From Coniella vitis (Eukaryota; Ascomycota; Sordariomycetes; Diaporthales; Schizoparmaceae): DNA of 64,000 bases. Positions 12,201 through 24,538 of the stretch are shown in pieces. The notes under the pieces were generated by a model. That model was not told where the DNA came from. It saw nothing but the letters and a program-made list of their open reading frames with translations, and did not search any database. The translations under genes and the position numbers were made by a program. The number at the start of each line of letters is the position of its first letter. Positions within the stretch are counted from its first letter, which is position 1. The stretch covers positions 434,001-498,000 of the forward strand of contig WUJK01000010.1 in the NCBI GenBank assembly GCA_011317545.1, given 5' to 3'.

Positions 12201-15080
12201 GTGCAAAAGAGAGAAAGACAAAAAATAGCATGTCTGATATGGAAGGAGAGCTCACGATTGGTAAAAGTATTATCCAAGTATTTGCCGATGGTCGGATGCA
12301 TCACTTCAATAGTAAGGATGAAGTGTAACACGGAAGAGCTTTGCCTCTTTGGAAGGTTATATACTATGTATACTATCATCACAGGTTTGATTACAATCGC
12401 GTCTGTGTGTTTATTGAAGGGCACTTGTTCCATGACCGTCCACCACTCATACGTACCGCCGCTTGGATTCCTCTCAGGTACTACCGGTGAATGATCGCTG
12501 ACCACTAGGGGAGTGGATTGCAACAACCACCTCTGAAGTAGATGAAAGCATAGGCTCTGTCTCCCATACTTTAGAACATTGGCATGGCTTGAACGCACGG
12601 CCGATTGAATGCGCAAACCGAGTCTGACAGCTTCTTGTTCCGCTTCCTCCTTCCTCAAGCCTTCCAGAAGGGCCCCCTCTGATATAACGTCAGTCACCTG
12701 GGCCGCGCCCCAGACAGCAGGTCCGTCAGATGAGACGAGATGAGATGAGACGGATAGAAGAGGCCAGAGGAGTGAAGAAGGTTGCATGTCACCCACTGAC
12801 AGCACAAGACCAGAGCCACTGGTCCAAGTCCCCATGGTGATACGTATCGCGCATCAAATATTGGCTGATGGCAATCACTTGCACAAGAAACGTCACAAGT
12901 CACTTTTCCTTCTCGTGTTTCCTCAAAGGACCCTCGTCCCCACCGTCTCCCGGGGTATGAGCCCGATAAGTAGCTTCCGCCGCCGAACGAGTCCTTGGGC
13001 GACTTATATCTTGCTTTCGCCATCGCTGCCGCTGTCGTTGTCGCAGCCCAAGTTTCTATTCCACGTTCCATCTGGCGACAGAGGGGCGCAGCGACGTGGA
13101 AGCAAACCCACGGATGAAGTTCGTGTCCCAGTATCAAGATACCAAAGACACCCCTTGCCCGACCCAGATTCAGGCTGGGCCCGGCTCCTGTCGAGAAAAA
13201 ACCTGAAACGCAGGTGCACGCCTTCGTTCATGTGCACGACCCCCCCTGGCTGTGCGCTAGCCGTGTTGCTGCGGCCAGCGCGTCAGGGCGCTAACTGAGC
13301 AGCTGGACAGTGAGTGACACACCCACTGTAACTTTGGCTGGGTACCGCCTGTCTTTAACAAAACATTTACTCTCATGCAATGTCTATTGCGCCCAATAGT
13401 GCATGCAGCGCTCTGTACCCTGTAATACTATACCGCCAGGAAGTCATAACGCGCCACAAAGCCTCGACACGCACAGGGTCTGGCATGCACAATTCCACCC
13501 AAGATAGATCTTGTCAACGCGGCACAGCATTTGCCGGAAAAGAACAGGCCGGTGCAGCGTTGCTTCATGCGCGAACAGGCCATGGGAATGTGTGTTGCAA
13601 GAAATAATCTGCCCGTGGGCTCTGGTGGCTGCTGCTAATGGGGCACTGTAGCTTAGTGCTGTGGCCAGCGGCCTAGCGTGTGGTGTGTAGTCTGGTACAT
13701 AGTATTGCTAGTGATACTATACATAGTACTGTGCAGCTCCTCCGATTTTCTCTCTAGTGGCCCAGGATCAGCATGTCAGGTCCCAAAAGCAGCGCTAGCG
13801 GGGATTGCCAGTATGCGCACCCTTTGCAACTAAGAACATACCACACCATTCACCGTGAACGAGCTCGACCATTTCCCCCCGCCCAGCCCGCCAGCCCGCG
13901 AGCCCGCCAGTTAGCCAGCCCTGCCCAAGCCAGCGCACGCGGCCTCTCTCGGTCCTTTTCCCCCTCTTTCCCCCTTCTGTGGCCATCTTTCTGTCCGTCG
14001 ACAATTACCACAACACAGCCGTCGTCTGCGTGTTTGCCTGTCTGTCACCTCATTGCAGCTCGACCCGGATTGTTCTTGTCTCTTTTGTGTGTTTCTGTCC
14101 ATCTGCCTTTGCTTTTCTCCACCAACGGGTCCTTAATCCAGCAATCAGCGCCGCCGACCATCGAGCCTAAACCCGTCTCGCTTGCCCGCTACCGATTTCG
14201 TATGCGCAGCGCCTTGTCCACTTTCTGATAACGTCCCGCTTTTTGTTCTTTGTCAAGGCGCCTTTCGCTGGCCGACCCGACCCCCAGCGCCCTCAGATCC
14301 CATCTGCGCCCAGAGCGAGCCATCCAAGTCCTTCTCTGGCTACCGTCCTTCTACCGTCCGTCTGTCGGTCTGCTCTGCTCTGACACAGACCACCCTTCTT
14401 CTCTGCTCGACCTTGACTGCACCTCGCCGGAGCGCCTGCCCAGCCTGCCAGCCAAAGTCTCCCCGCGGCCTGTTGTCCGCAGTGCCTTGGAAACCCCTCG
14501 ACGAATCCAGCGTTGCGCGCCCGCCTTTGGTGCAACCCACTGTCGACCGTTGCATCTCGCACCCCTACCACAGGTTTACCGATCCCAACTGCTGCCCTTT
14601 CCCAGTCCGCGGCAATTTCGACCCCAGCGCTTGGCCCTGCCTCGTGCTTGAGCAGCCTCCTCCTTCTCCTTCATCCCTCATTCGGCTCCCTCCATTACGC
14701 ACCCTACGCATCGAGATTCGGCATCATCAACCAAGACGCTCACCGACTCCTTTGTCTCTGCGGGTTTGCCGACGCCTGCGTGCGCTTGTCTGCGTTGCTC
14801 GCTAGTGCTTCGCGCCAGCGGTCTCTCCCTCCACGCCTACCCCCTCTTTCTCTGTCCCAGCCATTGCAAACGCTTGACAGTTCTGCGACACCTTGCGAGA
14901 CATTGTTCAATTTCCGCCTCGAACCGAGCGAGCAATCGCCCCCCAACGACTCACACGCTGTTTCGGACTCGCTTTGCATTCCAGCACCCTCGGACTGCTA
15001 GCCGTGTGGTCTTCTAATATCACCCTCCGCCACTCCAGATCTCGCCAGTGCTCCAGTAGCGAGCGGCGACGACTGCAGCC
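9236..15080. other. 5.8-kb region without recognisable gene; motif-rich
   Basis: No frame here shows a known domain. Frames up to 244 codons (for example minus-strand 12101-12835) have no family motif and overlap other frames. The stretch 10.1-13.8 kb holds ten exact copies of TACATAGTA/TACTATGTA. There are G-runs near 10450 and 11656-11666. From about 13.85 kb to the RasGAP start the plus strand is strongly pyrimidine-rich, which fits a long promoter or leader. Confidence 0.5.
10157..13728. repeat. Cluster of dispersed TACATAGTA / TACTATGTA motifs
   Basis: Exact 9-bp copies start at 10157, 10191, 10541, 11116, 11349, 11482, 11904, 12362, 13696 and 13720. Further exact copies in the window start at 6259, 21870, 22625, 22745, 47304, 47624, 48393, 48445 and 54313. 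All lie between genes. The flanks vary, so this is a short motif and not a long transposon copy. Confidence 0.75.
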
Positions 15081-17709
15081 ATGTCCGTCATGCTGCAAAC
15101 GCCTTCGCGTACATCCACCTCCTCCCAGTCCTCCTACCACCAACCTCTCTCTCGCCAAAACACAATGTCCTCGTACAATGGGGGCTCTTCAGCACGCCAG
15201 TCGAAGCGGTATTCCATGTCCGCGCTGTACATGTCCATGTCGGCACAGGAAACCGATCTCGAGATAGAAGATGACTTGGCCAAAGGTTCGTGCTCCCTTG
15301 AGTCACCCACCACCTTGCCTTGGGTATGGGTGTGCGTTTCTAATACTAAATTGCCTACAAAACAGCTCAAAAGATACTCCGGGACCTCAAATCCAAGATA
15401 TCGTCGCAATCCAAAAAGAACTTTGTGCTAGAGAAGGATGTGCGATATTTGGATTCGAGAATTGCCCTCCTTATTCAAAATCGCATGGCTCTAGAGGAGG
15501 TAGGACCGTGCCAGCACCAATGTTCACTTCACCATGACATACTGCTGACACAACGGATAATTCTAGCAAAACGAAGTGGCAAGCCACCTTGAAGATGCAA
15601 CGGATATACAAGAGGGAGTGTTCCCTAATGACGACAAGACGCAACGATACGGAAATCTGCTCTTCCTCTTGCAGTCCGAGCCTCGACACATTGCACACCT
15701 CTCTAGGCTTGTCTCCATGTCTGAGATTGACTCTCTCCTCCAGACCGTCATGTTTACGATTTACGGAAACCAGTACGAAAGCCGTGAAGAGCATCTTCTA
15801 CTTACCATGTTTCAGGTATGTTATCTCCGTGCTACAGTGTGCTACAACGCGCTATAAGAAGCTCTTGGCTGACTCTTGCGGTCCTTAGTCTGTCTTGACG
15901 TACCAATTCGACAATACCCCAGAATACTCGTCCTTACTGCGAGCGAATACCCCAGTCTCACGGATGATGACGACGTATACGAGGAGAGGTCCCGGCCAGA
16001 GTTTCTTGAAAACAGTTCTCGCTGACAGGATCAACAAGCTCATTGAGCTGCATGATCTTGACTTGGAGATCAACCCTCTCAAGGTCTATGAGCGCATGAT
16101 TGAGCAGATTGAAGAGGACACAGGAAGCCTGCCTCCACACTTGCCCAAGGGAGTGACAGCTGAAGAAGCAGCCGAGAACAAACAAGTCCAGGCCATCATT
16201 GAGCCGAGACTCACAATGCTAATTGATATTGCGAGCGGCTTCTTGTCGACCATCATCGACGGCTTGGAGGAGGCGCCCTACGGTATCCGGTGGATCTGCA
16301 AGCAAATTCGCAGTTTGACGAAGCGCAAGTACCCAGACGCCAACGATCAAGTCATTTGCACGCTGATTGGAGGCTTTTTCTTTCTCCGCTTCATCAACCC
16401 GGCCATTGTGACACCCAAGTCCTACATGCTCATCGAGGGAACACCATCCGAAAAGCCAAGACGAACCCTCACATTGATTGCAAAGATGTTGCAAAACCTG
16501 GCAAACAAGCCATCGTACGCCAAGGAACCCTACATGGCCAAATTACAGCCTTTCATCCAGCAGAACAAGGACCGAGTCAACAAGTTCATGCTGGATCTTT
16601 GTGAGGTTCAGGACTTCTACGAAAGCCTCGAGATGGACAATTATGTAGCCTTGTCCAAGAAGGACCTCGAGCTTTCCATAACGTTGAACGAGATTTACGC
16701 CATGCACTCCTTGATTGACAAGCACCGGAACGAGCTTTGCAAGGACGAGAATTCGCATCTCTCCATCATCATGTCGGAGCTCGGAACTTCCCCACCGCAA
16801 GTGCCACGCAAGGAAAATAGGGTCATAAATCTTCCCCTGTACAGCAAATGGGAGACTGCCATGGACGATTTGACGGCGGCACTGGACATTACGCAGGAGG
16901 AAATCTACTTTATGGAGGCAAAAAACGTGTTTGTGCAGATCATGCGTTCTGTGCCACCAAACAGCTCCGTGTGTAGAAGACCGCTGAGACTGGAGCGCGT
17001 GGCTGATGCCGCAGCAACATCACGCAACGATGCGGTTATGGTCCGTAAGGGTATCCGTGCCATGGAACTGCTCAGCCAGCTGCAAGAGCTACGAGTCATC
17101 GACAAATCAGACCAGTTCAGTCTGCTAAGGGACGAAGTCGAGCAAGAGCTTCAGCACCTTGGCTCGCTCAAAGAGGGAGTCCTTGTGGAGACGCAAAAGC
17201 TGGAGGAGGTCTACAAGACGATTCGCGACCACAACACCTACCTGGTTGGTCAACTTGAAACATACAAGAGCTACTTGCACAACGTGCGAAGCCAGAGTGA
17301 AGGTACGCGGCGCAAACAGCAAAAGCAGCAGGTTTTGGGTCCGTACAAATTCACCCACCAGCAGCTGGAGAAGGAGGGGGTAATTCAGAAAAGCAATGTT
17401 CCCGACAACAGACGAGCCAACATTTACTTCAACTTCACCAGCCCTCTACCGGGGACATTTGTTATTTCCTTACATTACAAGGGTAAGTTGCCCGAGGCAA
17501 AGGAAACACATTACTCTGATTGCACCTTGTACTAACAAATCGACGCAGGTCGAAACCGTGGTCTTTTGGAGCTTGACTTGAAGCTTGACGATCTTCTCGA
17601 GATGCAAAAGGATGGCCAAGACGACTTGGACCTCGAATACGTGCAGTTCAACGTACCAAAGGTTTTGGCATTGTTGAATAAGCGATTCGCTCGGAAGAAG
17701 GGCTGGTAA
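15081..17709 (+). CDS. Ras GTPase-activating protein (GapA/Sar1 type)
   Basis: Stimulates GTP hydrolysis on Ras and so limits Ras signalling in polarity and morphogenesis. Five exons: 15081-15285, 15366-15499, 15567-15815, 15889-17482 and 17549-17709, 780 residues. The N-terminus is Ser-rich. A coiled segment around residues 68-115 (KISSQSKKNFVLEKDVRYLD) precedes the RasGAP domain at about 190-470. The domain opens with LLRANTPVSRMM and contains the diagnostic FLRFINPAIVTP. The C-terminal third, with PYKFTHQQLEKEGVI and the end VLALLNKRFARKKGW, matches the RasGAP_C region of IQGAP-like GAPs; there are no IQ or calponin-homology segments. This fits fission-yeast Gap1/Sar1 and Aspergillus GapA rather than true IQGAP. 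The upstream kilobase is unusually pyrimidine-rich, and the ATG at 15081 is the first that joins this frame. Confidence 0.92.
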
Positions 17710-19432
17710 GCGAGCACTTGCTTGTGCTTGCCTTTTCACCAAATCTACACACAGAGACACTACGTCTTTCAAGTGTCGTTTTCCTTCTGTATACAACGGG
17801 TCTTGGGGGAGCGGGTGTTTCGGAGCCGGCGTCTGGGGGAGAGGAACAAATCGATACCACTTTCGCTTTTGAGCGTTCGTCCTTTCAGTGCCTCATTGCG
17901 AGGCAGCAAGACCACTTATGTGGTCAACCAAACCTTCTACACAGTGACAAATCAACCTCGACTCATCGTCAGTCACTTGCGCATTCTTTTTCAGCCGATT
18001 TCAGCGAGCCATCTGTTGGCTCTGCAGGGCTCTCGTACCTGGATGAGTTTTGCGACATTGGGCCATCTTGATTTGGCCCGAACGTTCACGCCATCTTCAG
18101 AGCGGTGTCATCACTACGCAACTGTTGGCGACTGAACAATACCACCCAAAAACATCGCTATACCGCTATATACCACTACTAATCCCTTCCTCGACCGTCC
18201 TGCGCCCGCACCTGTTGTCTCGAGGTTTCTGACAAAACTTCTTTTCATATTTTCTTGATTTTTTACCCATGTCTTCAATTCATGCATGTCGTTAATAGAA
18301 AGTAAACTTAATGGTGGCCTCTGTTGCTTCGGCTGGACCGGCACCTTTCGAGCTTTTTCTCTCTCTCCCCCCCCCTTTTTTTTTATATTTCTCTTTTGCT
18401 TGCGGTCAATGGAGAAATGCTAAAGCGGCTGTTTTGCTCTCCGTTCGTGCAGGATCTGCTCATCATCGGTGTTTGGACCCTTTTTCTTCGCGCAGTATTG
18501 CGTCCATCAATCGTCTGGTTGAGCACGACTGCAAATGGCAAGTCTGGAAGCTTATGGTAGTGTGTATGCGATTTGTGGAAGAGGCAACTGGGAATGCAAG
18601 AAGGCATGTATTTGGGAGAGTAATTTGGGTTTGGCACTGCCCCTACCGGTCACACCGTCTTTAAGGCTCGGGACACAGTTCTCTTCTTCAAAGATGGTCG
18701 AAAAAAAGCGCAGCTTGGAACAGATCTTCTCGGCAGTTCTCGTGACATTTGGAGAAGTGAGTAGAGGCGACAGAGGCTGTAGTTGGAGTAATGATTAGGC
18801 GAGCAGAACTTTTACAGAAGAATCGGTGTGTTGCATACCGTTGGTGGGGCGTGTGCTTGACAGTATGAAGAGGTTGGAGCAGACAAAGAGCAGCAGATGC
18901 AAAACCAATTAGGTCATGGTGTTTCTTCTTCCTCCCCTTCTTCTTCTTGAGCTGCGTATCTGTTCTTGGTTTTCGCATTTGTGGTTTGTGATCCATGGCT
19001 GCTTGTGGCCTTCTCTGTAATGTTTTTCTTTTTTCTTTTTTCTTCTTTTTTCTTTTTTTCTTCTTCTTCATGTGTACCTATGTTACCAATGGCGATAGAT
19101 GAGTGTCTGATTAACGTGGATCTACAAGAAAACGAGGAGAATTTTTGGTTTAAAAGAATGCCCCGTGTCATTGTGATATTGTACAAGGACATGTGTGTGC
19201 CGCTGCATTCATCTTATTCCCACTAAAACATCCCATTCTCTGAAGACTTCCTACTTCATTGACCAGGCCTGGCCAGATGGTTTGGGGGGTCTTGGGAGAT
19301 TATTTTTTCCCCATGTCTCTCGCTCCCGACTTGCTAATCACAATGCAACAAGTTTTCATTGACGGAATGTAGACTTTGTGCATATGATAGTGGGTTATCC
19401 GTTCATTCAACTCGCCTAATAAAATCAACAAT
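17710..19432. other. Convergent intergenic region, no gene seen
   Basis: This holds the 3' flanks of the RasGAP and RPAP1 genes. It contains a C-run next to a T-run (about 18367-18384) and a long T/C microsatellite at about 19020-19070. The minus-strand frame over that microsatellite is only a Lys/Glu low-complexity artefact. Confidence 0.6.
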
Positions 19433-20662
19433 TTACCTTCCCTTAAACTTCTCCTTCCACCCCCCCTTCTCGAACAGCCAAAGCGCTTCAAGCGCATACG
19501 CTCGGCTCCCCCGATGCCCTTGACCCTCAGGCACCTCGGCAGCCTCTAGTAAACTATCAATCACCCTATTCTCCTTGACGCTGCCCCAAATCCCCACGGC
19601 AACTTCCGACTCGCCTGCTCCCCATTCGCCCTTTCCCAGCCGGTAGAGGATCCTTCCCAGCGTCTGAAACGCAACGCAGCGTTGGGCTGGTACGGCACTG
19701 CGGGCAAGTCGGCCTAGCTCCGTGACGGTGTACCCTGCGGCCTCGGGGGCTTCGCCGTGGTGGTGCAGGCCTTTGCTTGTGGGGATGCTTCTGCTCTTGG
19801 AAGGGGAGAGCAGCCGGCCCTTGAAGTCGAAGCGTAGCGCGGAGATGGGGAGGGAGGTTTGGCCTGGGTAATAGGGGGATTCGCGATCTGCTGCCGAGTG
19901 AGGAGTGGGTATCGGCGCCATCCAAGCGAGTTTGGAAGGGTCAGCCGGTAGACTGGGAAAGTATTTCTTGTGGAGGTTTTCGAGGAAGTCGGGATCGGCG
20001 GGGTCGAGGTCGGGGACTTGTTGGGGCTGAGGAAAGTGTGTTGCATTGGGAGCTAGAGTGTCTATTACTCCGGATGAGGTGGGCAGAGGTTGAGAGGTTG
20101 CTTCAAAGGCATCGGACAGCGGTTCTGGCGGTGCGGCGTCTTCATCGAAGCGGACAGTCTTGCGAGGCTTGTCTGGTTCTTGCGCGGGTGGCGCGGCTTC
20201 AGCGGCCTCGACTGTGCTCTCGGTGGCATCTTCATTTTGTGGTTCTATAGGTTCGTCGAAGGGGTTCGCTGTAGGTTGATCGTCGATATTCGCCCGCTTG
20301 AGAAGCATCTGCACGATTGACGGATCGAGGCGCTCCAGTAGCTCTCGCCGCTCCTCCTCTATCTGCTCCGGTGACATGGAGGCAAGCAAGTCATTGTTCT
20401 CCTTGTCTATCCTCCGCTTATCATCAGATACGCTGGGCTTGGTTGCGGTGGATGCTATGCGAGTGGAAGGTGAGGGCACGGGGTTTGGCGCTTCGGCAGC
20501 TGTCGAGGTGCCGCTGGCTTCTTGCCGCTTCTGCTTGAAGGCCGATATTCGCGTTCGCTTCTTGTGCTGGGGAAAGCCATCGGTGGCGGGTTTCGGTTGT
20601 GGGAAGCTTGGAGCCTTGATGGAGCCAACCTCCTTCTCTTTGACGTCAAGAACAAAATCCAT
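19433..20662 (-). CDS. RBA50: RNA polymerase II-associated protein 1 (RPAP1/Rba50)
   Basis: Rba50/RPAP1 helps assemble RNA polymerase II and bring it to the nucleus. This is a single uninterrupted frame of 409 residues, close to the usual fungal size and much shorter than animal RPAP1. The RPAP1_N region lies at about 82-126: an acidic/basic helix with MSPEQIEEERRELLERLDP and then IVQMLLKRAN. An acidic, Pro-rich linker contains KTVRFDEDAAPP. The RPAP1_C signature is LRFDFKGRLL (about residue 275), followed by a helical part with YTVTELGRLARS and QRCVAFQTLGRILY. The C-terminus (ALEALWLFEKGGWKEKFKG) lies in a hydrophobic helix. It is divergent from the HPC2-like gene, with nearly 3.9 kb between the starts. 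Confidence 0.88.
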   Translation of the reverse strand: MDFVLDVKEKEVGSIKAPSFPQPKPATDGFPQHKKRTRISAFKQKRQEASGTSTAAEAPNPVPSPSTRIASTATKPSVSDDKRRIDKENNDLLASMSPEQIEEERRELLERLDPSIVQMLLKRANIDDQPTANPFDEPIEPQNEDATESTVEAAEAAPPAQEPDKPRKTVRFDEDAAPPEPLSDAFEATSQPLPTSSGVIDTLAPNATHFPQPQQVPDLDPADPDFLENLHKKYFPSLPADPSKLAWMAPIPTPHSAADRESPYYPGQTSLPISALRFDFKGRLLSPSKSRSIPTSKGLHHHGEAPEAAGYTVTELGRLARSAVPAQRCVAFQTLGRILYRLGKGEWGAGESEVAVGIWGSVKENRVIDSLLEAAEVPEGQGHRGSRAYALEALWLFEKGGWKEKFKGR

Positions 20663-23600
20663 CTTGCCGGATAGTGAGCCGTTGGAAGAAGAAAGATTAC
20701 TATGATGAAATTGGGAGCAAGTTCCTGGCCACCGGCGGGCGCGAGAGTGGAAAGAATTCCGTCAGATCTAATCTAATCGCTCTGCCTGCCACGGGTTGCA
20801 GGTGATACCTCTTTAAGAACCCCGCATTTTTGGGCCAAGCGGCAGCAGCAGCGCCATTTAAGGTTTCCGCAGCAGGCAAGTATCGTTGTACTGGGAATAT
20901 GTCAGCAGGGGGGGAGGGCCCCAAGGTCACTTGCATTAGCGGCGATCTTCGGACGAACGTGGGTTTGTCTTGTACCACCTGGAGAAGTAAGTACCTGCCA
21001 AGTGTACACGCAATGTATTAGCGGAAATGTCAAGTCGAAATTCAGTTGACCACCAAACTCGACCTCGTTTTGTATGCTGAACATAGTGATCAAAGAATGA
21101 ACCTTCAATAGTACTCAAAGGTGCTGATCGCCTGCCAATTCTAGCTCAAAAGGCCTTCGGGCACCTTTGATACATCACTCTTCGAAGCAGCTACGTGGAT
21201 TGTGCCGTCCTCTTTGGCCACCAAGGGATATCACAATACTCTATTTAATGAGAACTGAGAACTGAGATGAGAACATGGAATTCAACTTTGTTATAAATAG
21301 GTCTTCTTGATATACTTGTTTCTCTCGGAAATCTCATATAGCATGGGTGATATGTTGCAACAGACTTGCGCAAAATAACTGAGTACAGTAGCAAACTCAA
21401 AGGCTGGTAGAGATTTAGCATACTATAACGGTAGCATTTCAATGCAAGCCTGAATCTGGGTAAACAAACAAATGGATATCCAAGGCAGGATGCTGTTTAA
21501 TTTCACGGGTTTGTTATCTGGCGAGCAGCAGGTGATATATTGTCATGCACTATATCTGCACTATACCGTCACATTACCCAGGTATATGTAAGCTGCAAGA
21601 CTGTTAAAGCTCCGTCAGATATCAGCCATAAATTGTCAAAGCTAAATAATGGGCTTGGTTGAAATGGTAGTCTTGAAACATATATATATTTGGGTGCTTT
21701 ATAGCACCTTCACGATATAGCGAAGCCGTAGTGATGAAGATCGAGTACAAATGAATGGATTATATGCCCAGACCGACGCTCTTTATTGGTCATGCATCTA
21801 TGGATGCAACGATTGCTTCAAGCCATAAGTTCCCGATTGATAGGTATCTCTCTTGCAGCCTCGTTACTGTACATAGTACGCGGTCATAATTGCGCCACTT
21901 GGTCCGCCATTTGACCCGCCACTTTGTAAGCCTTGAAAGCAAACACCACAAAGTATACCTCTACATGGTAGTACCAATGATTTTTCTGCTCCTTTCTTCG
22001 TCCCTAACAATACTTATTAGTTTGAGATGTTTCAAACAGCTTCTGACTTACGCTGATAGATGGGAATGCTAGATTGGCGTGTACAAATATAGCTATGAAG
22101 AAACAATGCGGCTCGTGATTTAACACCACACGCGTCTATTACGTCAGCTTCCGCACTGCTACTGTTACCTGCATAGGACAGGTTTTTCGAATATGTACGG
22201 CGCTTTTGTACTGTATACCTTTTGTGCACGCACGCGGCTAAGCAAGATGGCATTTGCCTTTGCAGGATGCTGCAGGGTACATATGTAACTGATATGTACT
22301 GTTTCCTATGTGAGTGCACCTTTTTTTTCTACCAAGTCACGCTTGGTGTTACGTCCGAAGGTACCTGAATACCTCAGTACCTAGGGTTGGTAGATCCAGA
22401 GCCCTGGTAAGTAAAACGGTGAGCCAGGGAGCCAGCCCCAGAAGTGGAGACCTCGCGCTCGCTCCCTTGCTCCTGCTCCTTCCACAGTCTCGGGTTGCCG
22501 CTTCGATCAGTCTCCCCATTGCAGATTAGCACCGGCGCTACCTGCATGCAGGCCGCATAGGTAGTACACAGTACAGTAGTACGTAGCCAGGTACAAGAGA
22601 TACACTGTACATGGATAATATGTATACATAGTATGTCGACTATGGGTCCGGTGATACCCTGAGTGACGCCACCCATGTTCCCCTTCCCGCTGACTAGGTT
22701 TCTGGAAGGGTGCAAGGCCATTTGCTAGCGGGCAATTGCAAGAGTACATAGTACCATGGTTTGGCAACTTTTTATCCCCTTTTCTGGCTCGGCTTGGTTG
22801 CCCGTTGCCTGCGTACCTTGGCTGGGTCTGCTGAGTTCATTGTGACGAGCACACGGCAGCCCTGCCAGCTGATATGCGACCTGCACTCTGGCTGGCCTCT
22901 TGGCTTGCAGCTGCCGGAGTACTTGTCGCTGCATTTTGAGAGTTTTCCCGGCGGTCATGGCCAGCCATCACGACCCAGGGTCCCATTTTGATGCATTGTC
23001 TCGCACCCTAATAAGCTCGTACTGTTACTGTTGGCTTTTCTTTCCCCTGATAGCCCAGGCATTCTGCGCCTTGAACACACAGTCCTTTCTGCCCAAGCCG
23101 TGGAGGAGGCCGGGAATGTTTGAGACTCGCGCGCTCTGTGCTTGTTGCGGTTGCGGTTGCGGTGCAGGGCGGTGCGGTGCTTTGCTTTGCTTCTATTCCA
23201 AAGCATTGGTACGGTGGTTAGTTATGTTGTTCTTGTCGTAAGGTTGTTCTTATTCCTGATGGTGGTCAGGGCCCCGGTTTTCCCAGTCAAGCTGTTCCCT
23301 TATTCTGCCATCCCAAAAATTGCAGCGTGCCGGGCAGAACGTAACCATCTCCAAGCTCGGTTTCCCACCAACACTGGGCCGTCTCCCGTTCTCACCTTTT
23401 CCCTCGTTTCTCCCCCTTTCACCACCACCCACATCACCACCATTTCTTGGTGTTGCCGACACAAATTCATCAACCACACCTTGCGCAGCCCCTTTGTCAT
23501 TCCAAAATCCTATTCTGCGCACTGATCCAAGTGCGCTGCATTGGATACGGCACTTTTCTGCGCCGTTTCCCCACGATTTGGCTCTCATTTGGCGCATTTC

Positions 23601-24538
23601 ACAGCCAGCCCAACCCCTCTTGAGCGTGTGCAGCCCCCAAGCCGTGGTGAGGGCATTCAGACGGACTACCTGGGAAGCTGCAGGCCCAGGCCCGCCCCCC
23701 AAAACCAGCGCTCGGGTGTGTCTCCACATTGCCTGCCCCTGTGCCCTGTGCCCTGTGCCCTGTGCCCTGTGCCCTGCCCACTGCCCAACAACCTCTGTTC
23801 CGTCCGCCGTCCCACCTGCGACTTTCACTAACAGCCGACCCCGTCACTCTGGGCCAGACTCCCCGACACCACTGTTAGGGCCCTTGACGTTTCGAGCACG
23901 ATTACGGGCACCTGGCCGCTTTGGTGCTCTTGTCAACATATTTGCAGCATTGTTGTCGCTGCGTGCACCAGCACCGGCCCTATTCGTTCCTAATATCCTG
24001 GCACTCTCTTCTTCTTGTTGTTGGATCACTTTTTGATTGTTCTTAATAAGAACCAAAGAATTCCATCATTGGTGTTTTCTCTTTGTTCGTACCAGGGCGA
24101 CAGCATCAGGATCCGACGGCCGTCATCGACCCACGCAGACCCTCAAGTACGAGATCATATTACAGCGACATTTCCAAAGCCACACACACGCCTTGGCAGC
24201 AGCAGCAGCAGCGCTCAACAAAGAAAGAGAAGCTTTGCTTCCTTTCTCAACAAGCTCCAAAGAGAACCCCCATCCGGCCATCCACTACCCACAGCCACAT
24301 TCGGCCACCCGCAAATACAAAACAGACAGATAGGCAAGGCCTGATCAGCAGTAATTGGGGGGGGGCGTGCAGCCGCCAGTCAGTCTCCACACAATTCGGC
24401 TTGTTTGTCCATTGTCGAGTCCCAATCCACCCTAGCGCACAACCAGCGGCTGCATCTGTCAAGTTGCTGGTGCAAAACCAGGGTTCCGGTGTCCTTTTCT
24501 CCGCGCAAGACGGCCGACGGCGGTGGGGAAAAGCGGCC
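20663..24538. other. Divergent intergenic region, 3.9 kb, no gene recognised
   Basis: This separates the RPAP1 and HPC2-like starts. It holds three TACATAGTA copies (21870, 22625, 22745), an AT-rich stretch at about 21.2-22.2 kb, a CCCTGTG heptamer array at 23737-23776 and a pyrimidine-rich stretch from about 23.3 kb to the HPC2 start. Pro-rich frames there (for example plus-strand 23320-24036) reflect base composition and were not called. Confidence 0.5.
23737..23776. repeat. CCCTGTG tandem heptamer repeat
   Basis: Five perfect copies of CCCTGTG plus five bases of a sixth, head to tail, in the pyrimidine-rich region 0.8 kb upstream of the HPC2-like start. Confidence 0.9.

Noticed and set aside
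12101..12835. Minus-strand open frame of 244 codons
   Set aside because: No domain or membrane pattern, overlaps frames on the other strand, no splice partners; lies in a motif-rich non-coding region.
14182..14805. Plus-strand open frame of 207 codons
   Set aside because: Pro/Arg/Ser composition follows from the C/T-rich sequence, no ATG at its start, and several frames are open together.
18688..19071. Minus-strand Lys-rich frame
   Set aside because: Direct translation of a T/C microsatellite.
23320..24036. Plus-strand open frame of 238 codons
   Set aside because: Runs through the CCCTGTG array; Pro/Cys-rich by composition, no conserved feature.
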